This document shows positions 1 through 8,521 of a DNA stretch of 64,000 bases, in pieces; positions within the stretch are counted from its first letter, which is position 1, and each line of letters opens with the position of its first letter. The stretch lies in assembly GCF_014652235.1 (NCBI RefSeq), contig NZ_BMYK01000023.1:1-64000 (forward strand), given 5' to 3'. The position numbers were made by a program, and so were the translations under genes. This stretch comes from Pseudorhodoferax aquiterrae (GTDB lineage: Bacteria > Pseudomonadota > Gammaproteobacteria > Burkholderiales > Burkholderiaceae_C). A model generated the notes under the pieces. The model ran no database searches and was not told the DNA's origin. It worked only from the letters and a program-made list of their open reading frames with translations.

Positions 1-726
1 GATGGCGTCCTTCAGCAGCCAGCCGCCGTTGGGGTCCAGCGTGACGCGGGCCTGCGGAAAGCGTTCGTGCAGGGCGGTGACGGCCTCGACCTCTTCGTCG
101 CCGCGCAGCACGCCGCCCTTGAGCTTGAAGTCCTGGAAACCGTAGCGTTCCTGGGCTGCTTCGGCCAGGCGCACGATGGCCTCGGGCGTCATGGCTTTTT
201 CGTGGCGCAGGCGGAACCAGGCGTTGTCGGCCTCGGGCTCGCGGCGGTAGGGCAGGTCGGTCTGGCCCTGGTCGCCCACGTAGAAGAGGTAGCCCAGCAT
301 CTGCACGGCATCGCGCTGCTGGCCTTCGCCGAGCAGGGCCGCGACGGGCACTTCCAGGTGCTGGCCCAAGAGGTCGAGCAGGGCCGACTCGGCGGCCGTC
401 ACGGCGTGGATGGCCACGCGCAGGTCGAAGGTCTGCAGGCCGCGCCCGCCGCTGTCGCGTTCGGCGAACTGCGTGCGCATGGCGTTCAGGATCGCCTGGT
501 AATTGCCGATGGGCTGGCCGACGATGAGCGCGCGCGCGTCTTCCAGCGTCTGGCGGATCTTCTCGCCGCCGGGCACCTCGCCCACGCCGGTGCGGCCGGC
601 GTTGTCGGTCAGGATCAGCAGGTTGCGCGTGAAGAAGGGGCCGTGCGCGCCCGACAGGTTCATGAGCATGTCGTCGTGGCCCGCCACGGGCACGACACGC
701 AGGTCTTGGACGAGAGGAGTGGTCAC
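1..726 (-). CDS. gudD: glucarate dehydratase, C-terminus cut by window edge
   Basis: Enolase-superfamily enzyme that dehydrates D-glucarate (and often L-idarate) to 5-keto-4-deoxyglucarate. The 242 visible N-terminal residues follow E. coli GudD closely: VAGHDDML near residue 14, [54 protein letters not shown], the FKLKGGV segment that holds the catalytic Lys-x-Lys, and the start of the metal-ligand strand (LDPNGGW). The remaining barrel and C-terminal residues lie outside the window. The start is a GTG four bases after the stop of the upstream binding-protein gene, so the two are co-transcribed. No strong ribosome-binding site is visible, which fits translational coupling. The upstream LacI-type gene is the likely regulator. 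Confidence 0.93.
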   Translation of the reverse strand, partial: MTTPLVQDLRVVPVAGHDDMLMNLSGAHGPFFTRNLLILTDNAGRTGVGEVPGGEKIRQTLEDARALIVGQPIGNYQAILNAMRTQFAERDSGGRGLQTFDLRVAIHAVTAAESALLDLLGQHLEVPVAALLGEGQQRDAVQMLGYLFYVGDQGQTDLPYRREPEADNAWFRLRHEKAMTPEAIVRLAEAAQERYGFQDFKLKGGVLRGDEEVEAVTALHERFPQARVTLDPNGGWLLKDAI

Positions 727-730
727 GGGA

Positions 731-1690
731 TCAGTCGGCCGAGATCTTGCGGGTGTCGATCAGCGTCTTCCAGCGCGCCCATTCCTTGGCCTGGAAGGCC
801 GTGAACTCGGCTGGCGTGCTGCCGACGATTTCCAGGCCCTGCTCCACCATGCGTTGCTTGACGGCCGGATCGTTGATGGCGGCGACGGCGGCCTTGGCCA
901 GCTTGTCCTTCACCGCGGCGGGCAGCCCCTTGGGCGCGGCCAGGCCTTGCCAGGAGTAGACCTCGGCGCCCTTGACGCCAGCCTCGGCCAGCGTGGGCAC
1001 GTCGGGCAGCACGGGCGAGCGCTTGTCGCCCGTCACCGCGATGGCGTGCAGCTTGCCGGCCTTGATGTGCGGCAGCACGGCATTGACGTTCTGGAAGGAG
1101 AAGTCCACCTGCCCGCCCAGCAGGTCGTTGATGGCCGGCGCGCCGCCCTTGTAGGGCACGTGCAGGCCTTCGGTGCCGCTCTGCTGCCAGAACACCTCGG
1201 CCGACAGGTGGTCGGACGAGCCGTTGCCCGAGCTCGCGAAGCTGACCTTGCCAGGGTTGGCCTTGAGCAGCGCGATGACCTCGGCCAGCGTGCGCTCCTT
1301 CTGCTTGGGGCTGGCGACCAGCACGTTGGGCGCCTGCACGGGCACGCTGATGTAGTCGAAATCCTTGGTGGCGTCGTAGGGCACGCCCTTGACCAGGTGC
1401 GGCGTGACCACGAAGGCGCCCAGCGAGGACACCAGCAGCGTGTAGCCGTCCGGCGCGGCGCGCTTGACGAAGCCCGCGCCGATGGTGCCCGTGGCGCCCG
1501 GCTTGTTGTCGACGATGAAGCTCTGGCCCAGGGCGGTGCCCATCTGCAACGCCATGGCGCGCGCCACCATGTCGGTGGATCCGCCGGCCGGGAAGGGCAC
1601 GACGATGGTCACGGGTTTGTCGGGCCAGCTGGTCTGGGCACCGGCCACGAGCGAGACCGTGCAGGCCAAGGCGGCGAGCAACTTTTTCAT
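731..1690 (-). CDS. Bug-family tripartite tricarboxylate transporter binding protein
   Basis: Periplasmic solute-binding protein of 319 residues in the Bug/TctC family. The start at 1690 is preceded by AGGAGAAACCC and gives a clean signal peptide (MKKLLAAL... ending near AGAQTS). The mature part has the family hallmarks: [47 protein letters not shown] and the VPTLAEAG segment. A longer in-frame start at 1792 would place a charged extension before the signal peptide and is rejected. TctA and TctB membrane partners are absent here, as is common for Burkholderiales Bug proteins. Position directly before glucarate dehydratase suggests that it binds glucarate or a related sugar acid; this is inference from neighbourhood. 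Confidence 0.93.
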   Translation of the reverse strand: MKKLLAALACTVSLVAGAQTSWPDKPVTIVVPFPAGGSTDMVARAMALQMGTALGQSFIVDNKPGATGTIGAGFVKRAAPDGYTLLVSSLGAFVVTPHLVKGVPYDATKDFDYISVPVQAPNVLVASPKQKERTLAEVIALLKANPGKVSFASSGNGSSDHLSAEVFWQQSGTEGLHVPYKGGAPAINDLLGGQVDFSFQNVNAVLPHIKAGKLHAIAVTGDKRSPVLPDVPTLAEAGVKGAEVYSWQGLAAPKGLPAAVKDKLAKAAVAAINDPAVKQRMVEQGLEIVGSTPAEFTAFQAKEWARWKTLIDTRKISAD

Positions 1691-1750
1691 GGGTTTCTCC
1701 TGAAGGACGAGGACAGAGGGGCGCGCGCGCACCCACAGGCATGCACGCAA

Positions 1751-1783
1751 GTTATCGTTAACAATCTGTGTGTTAACGATATC
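1751..1783. promoter_or_regulatory. tandem LacI-type operators
   Basis: Two 12-bp even palindromes with central CG, the usual form of LacI-family operators: GTTATCGTTAAC at 1751-1762 and GTTAACGATATC at 1772-1783. Their centres are 21 bp apart, two helical turns, and together they form a perfect 10-bp inverted repeat (1753-1762 with 1772-1781). They sit about 60 bp upstream of the binding-protein start, between it and the LacI-type gene, so they probably control the uptake/dehydratase pair. Confidence 0.6.
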
Positions 1784-1883
1784 CAAAACCATTCAGGAGA
1801 AATCTAGGGGATTACCCGCAGCTCAGAAACGGAGTACCCGCTACGCGTCGCGCGGGCGACACTGCGGTATCGGTACCGCGGGC

Positions 1884-2885
1884 TCAGGTGCTGGCGCGTT
1901 CGACGATGGAAAAGCCGATGTCCACCACGGGCGCGGCGGGCACCTGACCCTCGGCCCGCGCCACCACCATCTCGGCCGCCAGCCGGCCGATGCGCGTGCC
2001 GTCGATGCGCACCGTGGTCAGCGGCGGCGCGGCGTCGGCCGCCACGCTTTGGTCGCCCATGCCCACGATGGCCAATTGCCCCGGCACGGCGATGCCGCGC
2101 TCGCGCGCCTCGACGGCCGCGCCCAGCGCCAGCATGTCCGAACTGCAGAACACGGCCGTGACCTCGGGCGCACGGGTCAGCAATTCGGCCAGACCGGCCC
2201 GGCCCGCGCCCATGGTGCTGGGCGCCGGCATGAACGTGGCTTGCGAGGTCTGCAGGCCCAGCGCCTGGGCGCGTGCGTTGAAGGCCGCCACGCGCGTGAG
2301 CGCGCGCGCATCGCCCGCGCTGACCATGGCCACATGGCGGTGGCCGCGCGCATGCAGGTAGTCGACCACGGCCGCGCCGATGGCCGGGTGCGAGAAGCCG
2401 ACCAGCATGTCGATCGGCGTGGGCGTGAACTCCCAGGTCTCCACCACCGGAATGCCGCTGGCGCGCAGCACGCGCCGGCCTTCCTCCGAGCGGACGACAC
2501 CCGTGACGACCACGCCGTCGGGCCGGCGCTGCACGATGGCGCGCAGCAGCTCGTCCTCGCGCGCGGCGTCGTAGCCGCTCTGGCCGATCATGAGCTGGTA
2601 GCCGCGCTCGTGCAGCGCGAGGTCCAGTGCCTCCACCATCTCCTGGAACACCGGGCCCACCATGGTCGGCAACAGCGCCGCCACGAGCCGCGCACGCGCG
2701 CGGCGCAGGCCGCTGGCCATGGCGTTGGGCACGAAGTTCGTGCGCCGCACGGCTTCGCGCACGCGCTCCAGCGTGTCGGGCGAGACCTTCTGCGGCGTGT
2801 TGAGCGCGCGCGAGACGGTCATGGCGGAGACGCCGGCGATGCGGGCGACGTCCTGGATCGTGAAGGGCTTGGCGCCTGGGTTCAC
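1884..2885 (-). CDS. LacI-family transcriptional regulator (GntR-like)
   Basis: Repressor of 333 residues. The N-terminal helix-turn-helix reads FTIQDVARIAGVSAMTVSRALN at residues 9-30, followed by the hinge (NFVPNAMASGLRR), then a periplasmic-binding-protein-like effector domain to the end. It most resembles the gluconate repressor branch of the family. The start chosen is the GTG at 2885, which puts the helix-turn-helix at the usual distance from the N-terminus; the frame stays open further upstream without a better start. It is followed on the same strand by the sugar-acid binding protein and glucarate dehydratase, so its effector is probably a sugar acid. The two operators in the 193-bp gap downstream fit this. 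Confidence 0.9.
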   Translation of the reverse strand: MNPGAKPFTIQDVARIAGVSAMTVSRALNTPQKVSPDTLERVREAVRRTNFVPNAMASGLRRARARLVAALLPTMVGPVFQEMVEALDLALHERGYQLMIGQSGYDAAREDELLRAIVQRRPDGVVVTGVVRSEEGRRVLRASGIPVVETWEFTPTPIDMLVGFSHPAIGAAVVDYLHARGHRHVAMVSAGDARALTRVAAFNARAQALGLQTSQATFMPAPSTMGAGRAGLAELLTRAPEVTAVFCSSDMLALGAAVEARERGIAVPGQLAIVGMGDQSVAADAAPPLTTVRIDGTRIGRLAAEMVVARAEGQVPAAPVVDIGFSIVERAST

Positions 2886-2954
2886 AGCGTGGGTGCGGGG
2901 GCGTGGAAAGGCAGGGATTGTGACTAGAATCCGCGCCCCTTCGCCAGACCGCCC

Positions 2955-3950
2955 ATGCCGCAGATCGTCGTCGACCAGCTGACCAAGACCTACCGCATCG
3001 CCGAGCGCGCGCCGGGGCTGGCCGGTGCCGTGCGCGGCCTGTGGCAGCGCCGCCACCGCGCGGTACAGGCGCTGGCCGGCGTGTCGTTCCAGCTCGAGCG
3101 CGGCGCGCTGCTGGGCTTCATCGGCCCGAACGGCGCGGGCAAGTCCACCACCATCAAGATCCTGGCCGGCATCCTGCGGCCCGACGGCGGCCGCGTGACG
3201 GTGGACGGGCGCGACCCCTTCGCCGACCGGCAGGCGCACGTGGGCCGCATCGGCGTGGTGTTCGGCCAGCGCACCCAGCTGTGGTGGGACCTGCCCGTGG
3301 GCGAGGGCTTCGAGCTGCTGCGTGACATCTACCGCGTGGCGCCGCGCCGCTACCGCGCCACGCGCGACGAACTGGTCGCCGCGCTGCAGCTCGAGCGCGT
3401 GCTGGACCAGCCCGTGCGCCAGCTCTCGCTGGGCCAGCGCATGCGCGCCGAGATCGCGGCGGCGCTGCTGCACGAACCCGACCTGCTGTTCCTGGACGAG
3501 CCCACGATCGGCCTGGACGCGCCCTCCAAGCTCGCGGTACGCGACTTCGTGCGCCGCGCCAACCGCGAGCGCGGCACCACGGTGCTGCTGACCACGCACG
3601 ACATGCACGACATCGAGGCCCTGGCCGAGCGCGTGATCGTGATCGGCCACGGCCGCGTGCTGGCCGACAGCCCCGTGGCCGCGCTGCGCGCCCAGGTGCT
3701 GGCCGAGCGCCGGCTGCTGGTGGACTTCGCCGAGGCGCCGCCCGCGGCTTTCGCGCAGCCCGGCGTGCGCGAGATCGCGCGCGAGGGCCGCACGCTGGTG
3801 CTGGGCTTCGACCCGACGCAGGTGGCCGCGCCGGCACTGATCGCGCGCATCGCATCCAAGCACGCGGTCGAAGACATCCGGCTCGAAGGCCTGGCCATCG
3901 AGGAAGTCATCACGCGCTTCTACGCGCTGCACGGTGCAGAGGAAGGCTGA
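2955..3950 (+). CDS. ABC-2 type exporter, ATP-binding protein
   Basis: ATPase of 331 residues belonging to the group that pairs with two different ABC-2 permeases (COG4586-like). Walker A GPNGAGKST is at residues 57-65, the signature is the variant LSLGQRMR, and Walker B is LLFLDEPTIGLD followed by the H-loop TTHD. About 35 residues before the Walker A, the stretch LAGAVRGLWQRRHR is typical of this group. The ATG at 2955 lies 69 bp from the divergent LacI-type gene. The next gene starts on the last base of its stop codon. Substrate is unknown. Confidence 0.92.
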   Translation: MPQIVVDQLTKTYRIAERAPGLAGAVRGLWQRRHRAVQALAGVSFQLERGALLGFIGPNGAGKSTTIKILAGILRPDGGRVTVDGRDPFADRQAHVGRIGVVFGQRTQLWWDLPVGEGFELLRDIYRVAPRRYRATRDELVAALQLERVLDQPVRQLSLGQRMRAEIAAALLHEPDLLFLDEPTIGLDAPSKLAVRDFVRRANRERGTTVLLTTHDMHDIEALAERVIVIGHGRVLADSPVAALRAQVLAERRLLVDFAEAPPAAFAQPGVREIAREGRTLVLGFDPTQVAAPALIARIASKHAVEDIRLEGLAIEEVITRFYALHGAEEG

Positions 3951-4768
3951 TGGCGGCCTACCGCGCCCTCTTCGTCGCGCGCTTCCTGCAGGTGCTGCAG
4001 TACCGCGCGGCCGCGCTTGCGGGCTTCGGCACGCAATGCTGGTGGGGCGGCATCAAGGTCATGGTGCTGGCGGCCTTCTTCGGCCAGGCCGGCCACGCCG
4101 CGCCGACCATGACGCTGGCCCAGGCCATCACCTACACCTGGGTCGCCCAGGGGCTGCTGGCGCTGCTGCCCTGGGGCGGCGACCCCGAGGTGGCGCTGGC
4201 CGTGCGCACGGGCGCGGTGGCCTACGACCGGCTGCGCCCCATCGACGCCTATGCGCTGTGGTTCGCGCGCAGTGCGGGCTGGATCGCCGCACGCGTGCTG
4301 CCGCGCGTGGCGCTCATGGCGGCCTTCGCGGCCGTGCTGCTGCCGCTGGCCGGCCTGCACGCCTGGGCCTGGCAATTGCCCGCGACGCCGCGGGCGGCGC
4401 TGGTCTTCGCCCTGTCGGCGCTGCTCGCGCTGGCCTTGTCCACCGCCCTCGTGATGCTGCTCAACATCGCCGCGGCGGCGGCGCTGGATGCGCGCGGCAT
4501 CAACGCCTTCGCGGTGCCGCTGGTCATCCTGCTGTCGGGCAATCTCGTGCCGCTGGCGCTGCTGCCCGATGGCTGGCAGCAGGCCCTGCTGCTGCAGCCG
4601 CTGGCCGGGCTGCTGGACATCCCGATGCGGCTGTACATGGCGCAGGCCACGGGTGCGCAGGCGGCGGCGCTGCTGGGGCTGCAGGCGTTCTGGGTGGTCG
4701 CGCTGGTCGCGCTGGGCCGGTGGGGGATGGCGCGCACCATGCGCACGCTGGAAGTCCAGGGCGGTTGA
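3950..4768 (+). CDS. ABC-2 family permease
   Basis: Integral membrane subunit of 272 residues, with about six hydrophobic segments and no soluble domain. It starts inside the stop codon of the ATPase (TGATG), a sign of translational coupling. It corresponds to the first permease of three-gene ABC-2 exporters with the COG4587-like partner; the next gene is the second permease. Together the three genes should form one heteromeric exporter at the inner membrane. Substrate cannot be read from the sequence. Confidence 0.85.
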   Translation: MAAYRALFVARFLQVLQYRAAALAGFGTQCWWGGIKVMVLAAFFGQAGHAAPTMTLAQAITYTWVAQGLLALLPWGGDPEVALAVRTGAVAYDRLRPIDAYALWFARSAGWIAARVLPRVALMAAFAAVLLPLAGLHAWAWQLPATPRAALVFALSALLALALSTALVMLLNIAAAAALDARGINAFAVPLVILLSGNLVPLALLPDGWQQALLLQPLAGLLDIPMRLYMAQATGAQAAALLGLQAFWVVALVALGRWGMARTMRTLEVQGG

Positions 4769-4769
4769 C

Positions 4770-5573
4770 ATGTCGCACCTGCGCCTGTTCCTGCGCCTCG
4801 TCGCCGCCTCGCTGCGCGGCCAGCTGCGCTACCCGGCCTCGGCGCTGCTGCTGACGGTCTCGCAGTTCCTCGTCACCGGCATCGAGGTGGTGGCGATCTG
4901 GGCGCTGTTCGACCGCTTCGGCAGTGTGCAGGGCTGGCGCATCGGCGAGGTGGCGTTGTTCTACGCGCTGGTGCACACCATGTTCGCGCTGGCCGATGCG
5001 CTGGGCCGCGGCTTCGACATCCTGGGCACGGAGTTCCTGCGCACGGGCCATTTCGACCGGCTGCTGCTGCGCCCGCGCCCGCTCGCGCTGCAGCTCATGG
5101 CGCACGAGCTGCGGCTCTCCCGTCTGGGCCGGCTGTTGCAGGCGCTGGCGGTGCTCGTGTTCGCCAGCGTGGTCGCACCCATTGCCTGGACCCCTGCCAC
5201 CGTGGCGCTGGCGCTGTTCTGCGTCGCCGGCGGCGTGGCGCTGTTCCTGGGCATCCTCGTGCTGCAGGGCACGCTGGCCTTCTGGACCGTGGAGAGCCTG
5301 GAGATCGCCAACGTGTTCACCTACGGCGGCGTCGAGGCCGGCCAGTACCCGATGGCGGTGTACGCGCGCTGGTTCCGCCGGCTGCTGACCTTCGTCGTCC
5401 CGCTGGCCTGCGTGGCCTACTACCCGGGCCTGGCGATCCTGGGCCGGGCCGATCCGCTGGGCGCGCCTGAATGGCTGGGCTGGATCTCGCCGCTGGCCGG
5501 CTTCGGCTTCCTCGCGCTGTCGTTCATGGCCTGGCGCGTGGGCGTGCGGCACTACGCCTCCACGGGCAGCTGA
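4770..5573 (+). CDS. ABC-2 family permease (second subunit)
   Basis: Membrane protein of 267 residues that begins one base after the previous stop codon. It contains hydrophobic helices near residues 22-45, 55-75, 110-165, 200-220 and 230-255, and the conserved FYALVHTMFALADALGRGFD and LIRPRPL-like stretch (LLRPRPLALQL) typical of COG3694 proteins. The open frame continues upstream through the previous gene, but the ATG at 4770 gives the expected N-terminal amphipathic start. It is the partner of the preceding permease. Confidence 0.86.
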   Translation: MSHLRLFLRLVAASLRGQLRYPASALLLTVSQFLVTGIEVVAIWALFDRFGSVQGWRIGEVALFYALVHTMFALADALGRGFDILGTEFLRTGHFDRLLLRPRPLALQLMAHELRLSRLGRLLQALAVLVFASVVAPIAWTPATVALALFCVAGGVALFLGILVLQGTLAFWTVESLEIANVFTYGGVEAGQYPMAVYARWFRRLLTFVVPLACVAYYPGLAILGRADPLGAPEWLGWISPLAGFGFLALSFMAWRVGVRHYASTGS

Positions 5574-5622
5574 AGTCCTGCATTCACCACGGGTTTGCCC
5601 GGGCTGCCTACAGTGCGGCCGC

Positions 5623-6186
5623 ATGCAAGCAGCCCCCACCTCCGTCTGGCGCGACTCCCCTGAACGCTACGGCCGCATCAGCCGCTGGCTGCACTGGGGC
5701 ATGGCGCTGCTGTTCGCCTGGCAATTCATCGGCATGGGGCTGCGGCTGGCGCTGGGGCGCACGCCCGTGGTGTCGTTCTTCGTCGGCTCGCACGCCAGCG
5801 TGGGCCTGCTGCTGATGGTCCTGGTGCTGCTGCGCGGCGCATGGGGCTTGTCCCATGCCGGCCGGCGCCCGCCGCACGGCAGCGGCTGGCTGGGCCGCGC
5901 GGCGGCCGCGGGCCATGGCGCGCTGTACCTGCTCATGGTGATCGTGCCGCTGCTGGCCCTGGTGCGCGCCTGGGGCTCGGGCCGGGCCTTCATCTGGTTC
6001 CATACGCTGCCCCTGTGGGGCGCCAGCCCCAAGAACGAGGCCCTGATGGCACCGGCCAACGCCGCCCATGGGCTGCTGGCCTGGGTGCTGCTGGCGCTGG
6101 TCGCGGGGCATGTGGCCATGGTGCTGCTGCACCGCTGGTGGTGGCGCGACGCCGTGGCGCAGCGCATGGTGGGGCGCGTGCGCTGA
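5623..6186 (+). CDS. cytochrome b561 family protein
   Basis: Four-helix membrane diheme cytochrome of 187 residues. Histidines suited to heme ligation occur at the end of helix 1 (RWLHWGMALLF, His24), helix 2 (GSHASVGLLL), helix 4 (APANAAHGLLAW) and the final segment (GHVAMVLLHRWWWRD). The family transfers electrons within the inner membrane from quinol to periplasmic acceptors. It is a separate gene, 49 bp after the ABC exporter and 77 bp before agmatinase, with no clear functional link to either. Confidence 0.88.
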   Translation: MQAAPTSVWRDSPERYGRISRWLHWGMALLFAWQFIGMGLRLALGRTPVVSFFVGSHASVGLLLMVLVLLRGAWGLSHAGRRPPHGSGWLGRAAAAGHGALYLLMVIVPLLALVRAWGSGRAFIWFHTLPLWGASPKNEALMAPANAAHGLLAWVLLALVAGHVAMVLLHRWWWRDAVAQRMVGRVR

Positions 6187-6263
6187 AGGCCGCTCTGCCG
6201 GCATCTGCGGATTGGCAGACGCAGGCCGAACCGGCACACTCGGCGCGCACCCTCCACGATGCC

Positions 6264-7202
6264 ATGACCGCCTTCGCCTTCCTCTCCAACACCAGCTTCC
6301 TCAAGGTTCCCGTCAACGACACGCGCCGTCCCTTCGCCATCGCCGGCGTGGCCTGGGACGGCTGCGTCACCAACCGCCCCGGCGCGCGCTTCGGGCCGCG
6401 CGCAATCCGCGAGGCCAGCCACATGCTCTGCGACGGCACGCACCCGCTGTTCGACGTCTCGCCCGAGGCAGCGCTGACCGACGTGGGCGACCTGCCGCTG
6501 CCCAACACCAGCCTCAGGGAGATGCGCGCCGCGATGGCGCCGCTGGTGCGCACGCTGATCGCGCACTACCACATGGCCTGGCTGGGCGGTGACCACTCGA
6601 TCACGCTGGCCCTGCTGCGGGCCTACCGCCAGCACTTCGGCAGGCCGCTCGCGGTCGTGCACTTCGACGCCCATTGCGACACCTGGAAGGACCACTTCGG
6701 CGAGCCCAGCGGCCACGGCACCTGGGTCTACGAGGCGATCCAGGAAGGCCTGGTCGTCAAGGAATGCTTCGTGCAGTTCGGCATCCGTTCGGCCGGCGAG
6801 CGCGAGGCGCGCGACTACGTGCGCGACCAGGGCGGCATCATCCACACCGCGCGCGCGCTGCGCGGGCTGGAAAGCCCAGCTCAGCTGCAGCCCCTGGTGG
6901 CCGAACTGCGCGAGCGGGTTGCCGCGCACGGCAACCCACCGCTGTACCTGAGCCTGGACATCGACTGCCTGGACCCGGCCTTCGCGCCGGGCACCGGCAC
7001 GCCCGAGCCCGGCGGCATGAGCACCAACCAGGTGCTGAGCCTGCTCGAGGAGATGGCCGATCTGCCCTTCGTGGGCATGGACTGCGTGGAGGTGGCGCCG
7101 CCCTACGACCATGCCGACCTGACCAGCTACGCCGCGGCACAGTTCGTCTGGACCTACCTCTGCGCGCGCGTGGCGCGCCAGGCTCAGAAGGCCGTCGCGT
7201 AG
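6264..7202 (+). CDS. speB: agmatinase
   Basis: Ureohydrolase of 312 residues that hydrolyses agmatine to putrescine and urea. All dimanganese ligands are visible: GGDHS (His111), HFDAHCD (Asp135, His137, Asp139) and SLDIDCLDP (Asp232, Asp234). The ATG at 6264 precedes MTAFAFLSN; the open frame runs upstream but lacks family features. The 3' end overlaps the convergent glutamine-synthetase-like gene by 19 bp. Producing putrescine beside an 11-gene putrescine-degradation operon makes agmatine an entry substrate for that pathway, although guanidinobutyrate or another guanidino compound cannot be excluded. Confidence 0.9.
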   Translation: MTAFAFLSNTSFLKVPVNDTRRPFAIAGVAWDGCVTNRPGARFGPRAIREASHMLCDGTHPLFDVSPEAALTDVGDLPLPNTSLREMRAAMAPLVRTLIAHYHMAWLGGDHSITLALLRAYRQHFGRPLAVVHFDAHCDTWKDHFGEPSGHGTWVYEAIQEGLVVKECFVQFGIRSAGEREARDYVRDQGGIIHTARALRGLESPAQLQPLVAELRERVAAHGNPPLYLSLDIDCLDPAFAPGTGTPEPGGMSTNQVLSLLEEMADLPFVGMDCVEVAPPYDHADLTSYAAAQFVWTYLCARVARQAQKAVA

Positions 7203-8521
7203 CGCTCGAACTCCCAGGCGCTGACGTGGCGCGCATAGGCGGTCCATTCGGCCCGCTTGAGCCGCACGAACTCGCCGTGCGCCGCAGCGCCCAGGGCCTG
7301 GGCCAGCACGCTGTCGCGCTCCAGTGCCTCCACGGCCTCGCCCAGGCTTTGCGGCAGCACCGGGATGCCTTCGGCGCGGATGCGCTGCAGCGGCCACTCG
7401 AACAGATCGTCCGGCCTCGCGGGGCCGGGGTCCAGGTGCCGGTCGACGCCATCCAGCCCGGCCGCGATCAGGCCCGCCGCGGCCAGGTAGGGGTTGGCCG
7501 CGGCATCGGGCAGGCGCCATTCGAAGCGGCCGCGCAGCGTGCGCACCAGCGCCGTGCGGTTGTTGAAGCCATGGGCCACGTAGGCCGGCGCCCAGCTCGT
7601 GCCCGAGAGCGATTCGCCGACCACGAGCCGCTTGTACGAGTTGACCGTGGGCGCGGCCAGTGCGCACAGCGCCGCGCTGCGGCCGAGCACGCCGGCGATG
7701 AAGGACCGGCCCAGCTCGGAGAGCTCGGCATGGTCGTCGGCGAACAGGTTCTCCTCGCCCTTCCACAGCGACACGTGGAAGTGCAGGCCGCTGCCGGGCT
7801 GGTTGGCGAAGGGCTTGGGCATCATCGAGAAGCTGGCGCCATGGTGCTCGGCCAGCGTGTGGGCCGCCATCTTGAACAGCATGAGCCGGTCGGCCGTGGT
7901 CAGCACGTCGGCATGGCTGAAGTTGACCTCGAACTGGCCGTGCGCATCCTCGTGGTCGGTCTGCAGCAGTTCCATGCCGGCGTCCAGCAGGGCCTGGTTC
8001 AGCGCGTCGAGGAAGCCGCCCTGGCGCGCCAGGGCCTTGAGGTCGTAAGACGGCTTGTCCGAGCGGTCCAGCGGATCGACGGGCTGCCACTGGCCCGCGG
8101 CATCGCGGCGCAGCAGGAAGAACTCGGGCTCCATGCCGACCTGCAGCGTCCAGCCGCGCGCGGCCAGCCGCTCCACCTGGCGACGCAGGATCTGGCGCGG
8201 GCAGGCCTCGAACGGCTCGCCGTCCACATGGCCGTCGCAGACCACGCGGGCATAGCCCGGCATCCAGGGCAGCGCCTGGGCCGTGGCCGCATCGCCGCGG
8301 CCGTAGTACTCGGAACGGGCGCCGCTGCGCGGCAGGCCGGTGCCGGCGATGGAGGTGCCGGAGAAGCCGGCACCGCCGCGCAGCAGCGTGCCGAGCTGCG
8401 CCAGCGGCAGGTACTTGCCGCGTGCCACGCCCAGCAGGTCGGTGAACTGCGCCAGCAAGGTGTGCACGCCCTGCTTGGCCAGCTTCTCCTGCAGGACCTG
8501 GGCGGTGGTCGGATCAGGCAT
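7184..8521 (-). CDS. glutamine synthetase-like ligase (GlnT / type III-like)
   Basis: Member of the glutamine synthetase superfamily, 445 residues. The beta-grasp N-terminal domain (QFTDLLGVARGKYLPL) is followed by the catalytic domain with metal and ATP ligands in MEPEFF, QFEVNFSH, GLHFHVSL and NNRTALVR. It groups with GlnT/type III-like ligases that often act on amines rather than ammonia. Its start overlaps the PuuC-like gene stop by 8 bp, making it the last gene of the putrescine operon. A gamma-glutamyl ligase acting on another polyamine or on ethanolamine-like amines is the likely role. It differs strongly from the PuuA-like enzyme in the same operon, so it is not a simple duplicate. 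Confidence 0.82.
   Translation of the reverse strand: MPDPTTAQVLQEKLAKQGVHTLLAQFTDLLGVARGKYLPLAQLGTLLRGGAGFSGTSIAGTGLPRSGARSEYYGRGDAATAQALPWMPGYARVVCDGHVDGEPFEACPRQILRRQVERLAARGWTLQVGMEPEFFLLRRDAAGQWQPVDPLDRSDKPSYDLKALARQGGFLDALNQALLDAGMELLQTDHEDAHGQFEVNFSHADVLTTADRLMLFKMAAHTLAEHHGASFSMMPKPFANQPGSGLHFHVSLWKGEENLFADDHAELSELGRSFIAGVLGRSAALCALAAPTVNSYKRLVVGESLSGTSWAPAYVAHGFNNRTALVRTLRGRFEWRLPDAAANPYLAAAGLIAAGLDGVDRHLDPGPARPDDLFEWPLQRIRAEGIPVLPQSLGEAVEALERDSVLAQALGAAAHGEFVRLKRAEWTAYARHVSAWEFERYATAF

Noticed and set aside
67-804. Plus-strand open frame of 245 codons opposite glucarate dehydratase
   Set aside because: Repetitive His/Ala/Gly/Gln-rich translation without family features, antisense to a gene with clear homology; a result of high GC third positions.
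1884-3932. 682-codon minus-strand frame reading through the ABC ATPase gene
   Set aside because: Only the C-terminal half is a LacI-type protein; the upstream half is antisense to an intact ATPase and has no recognisable fold.
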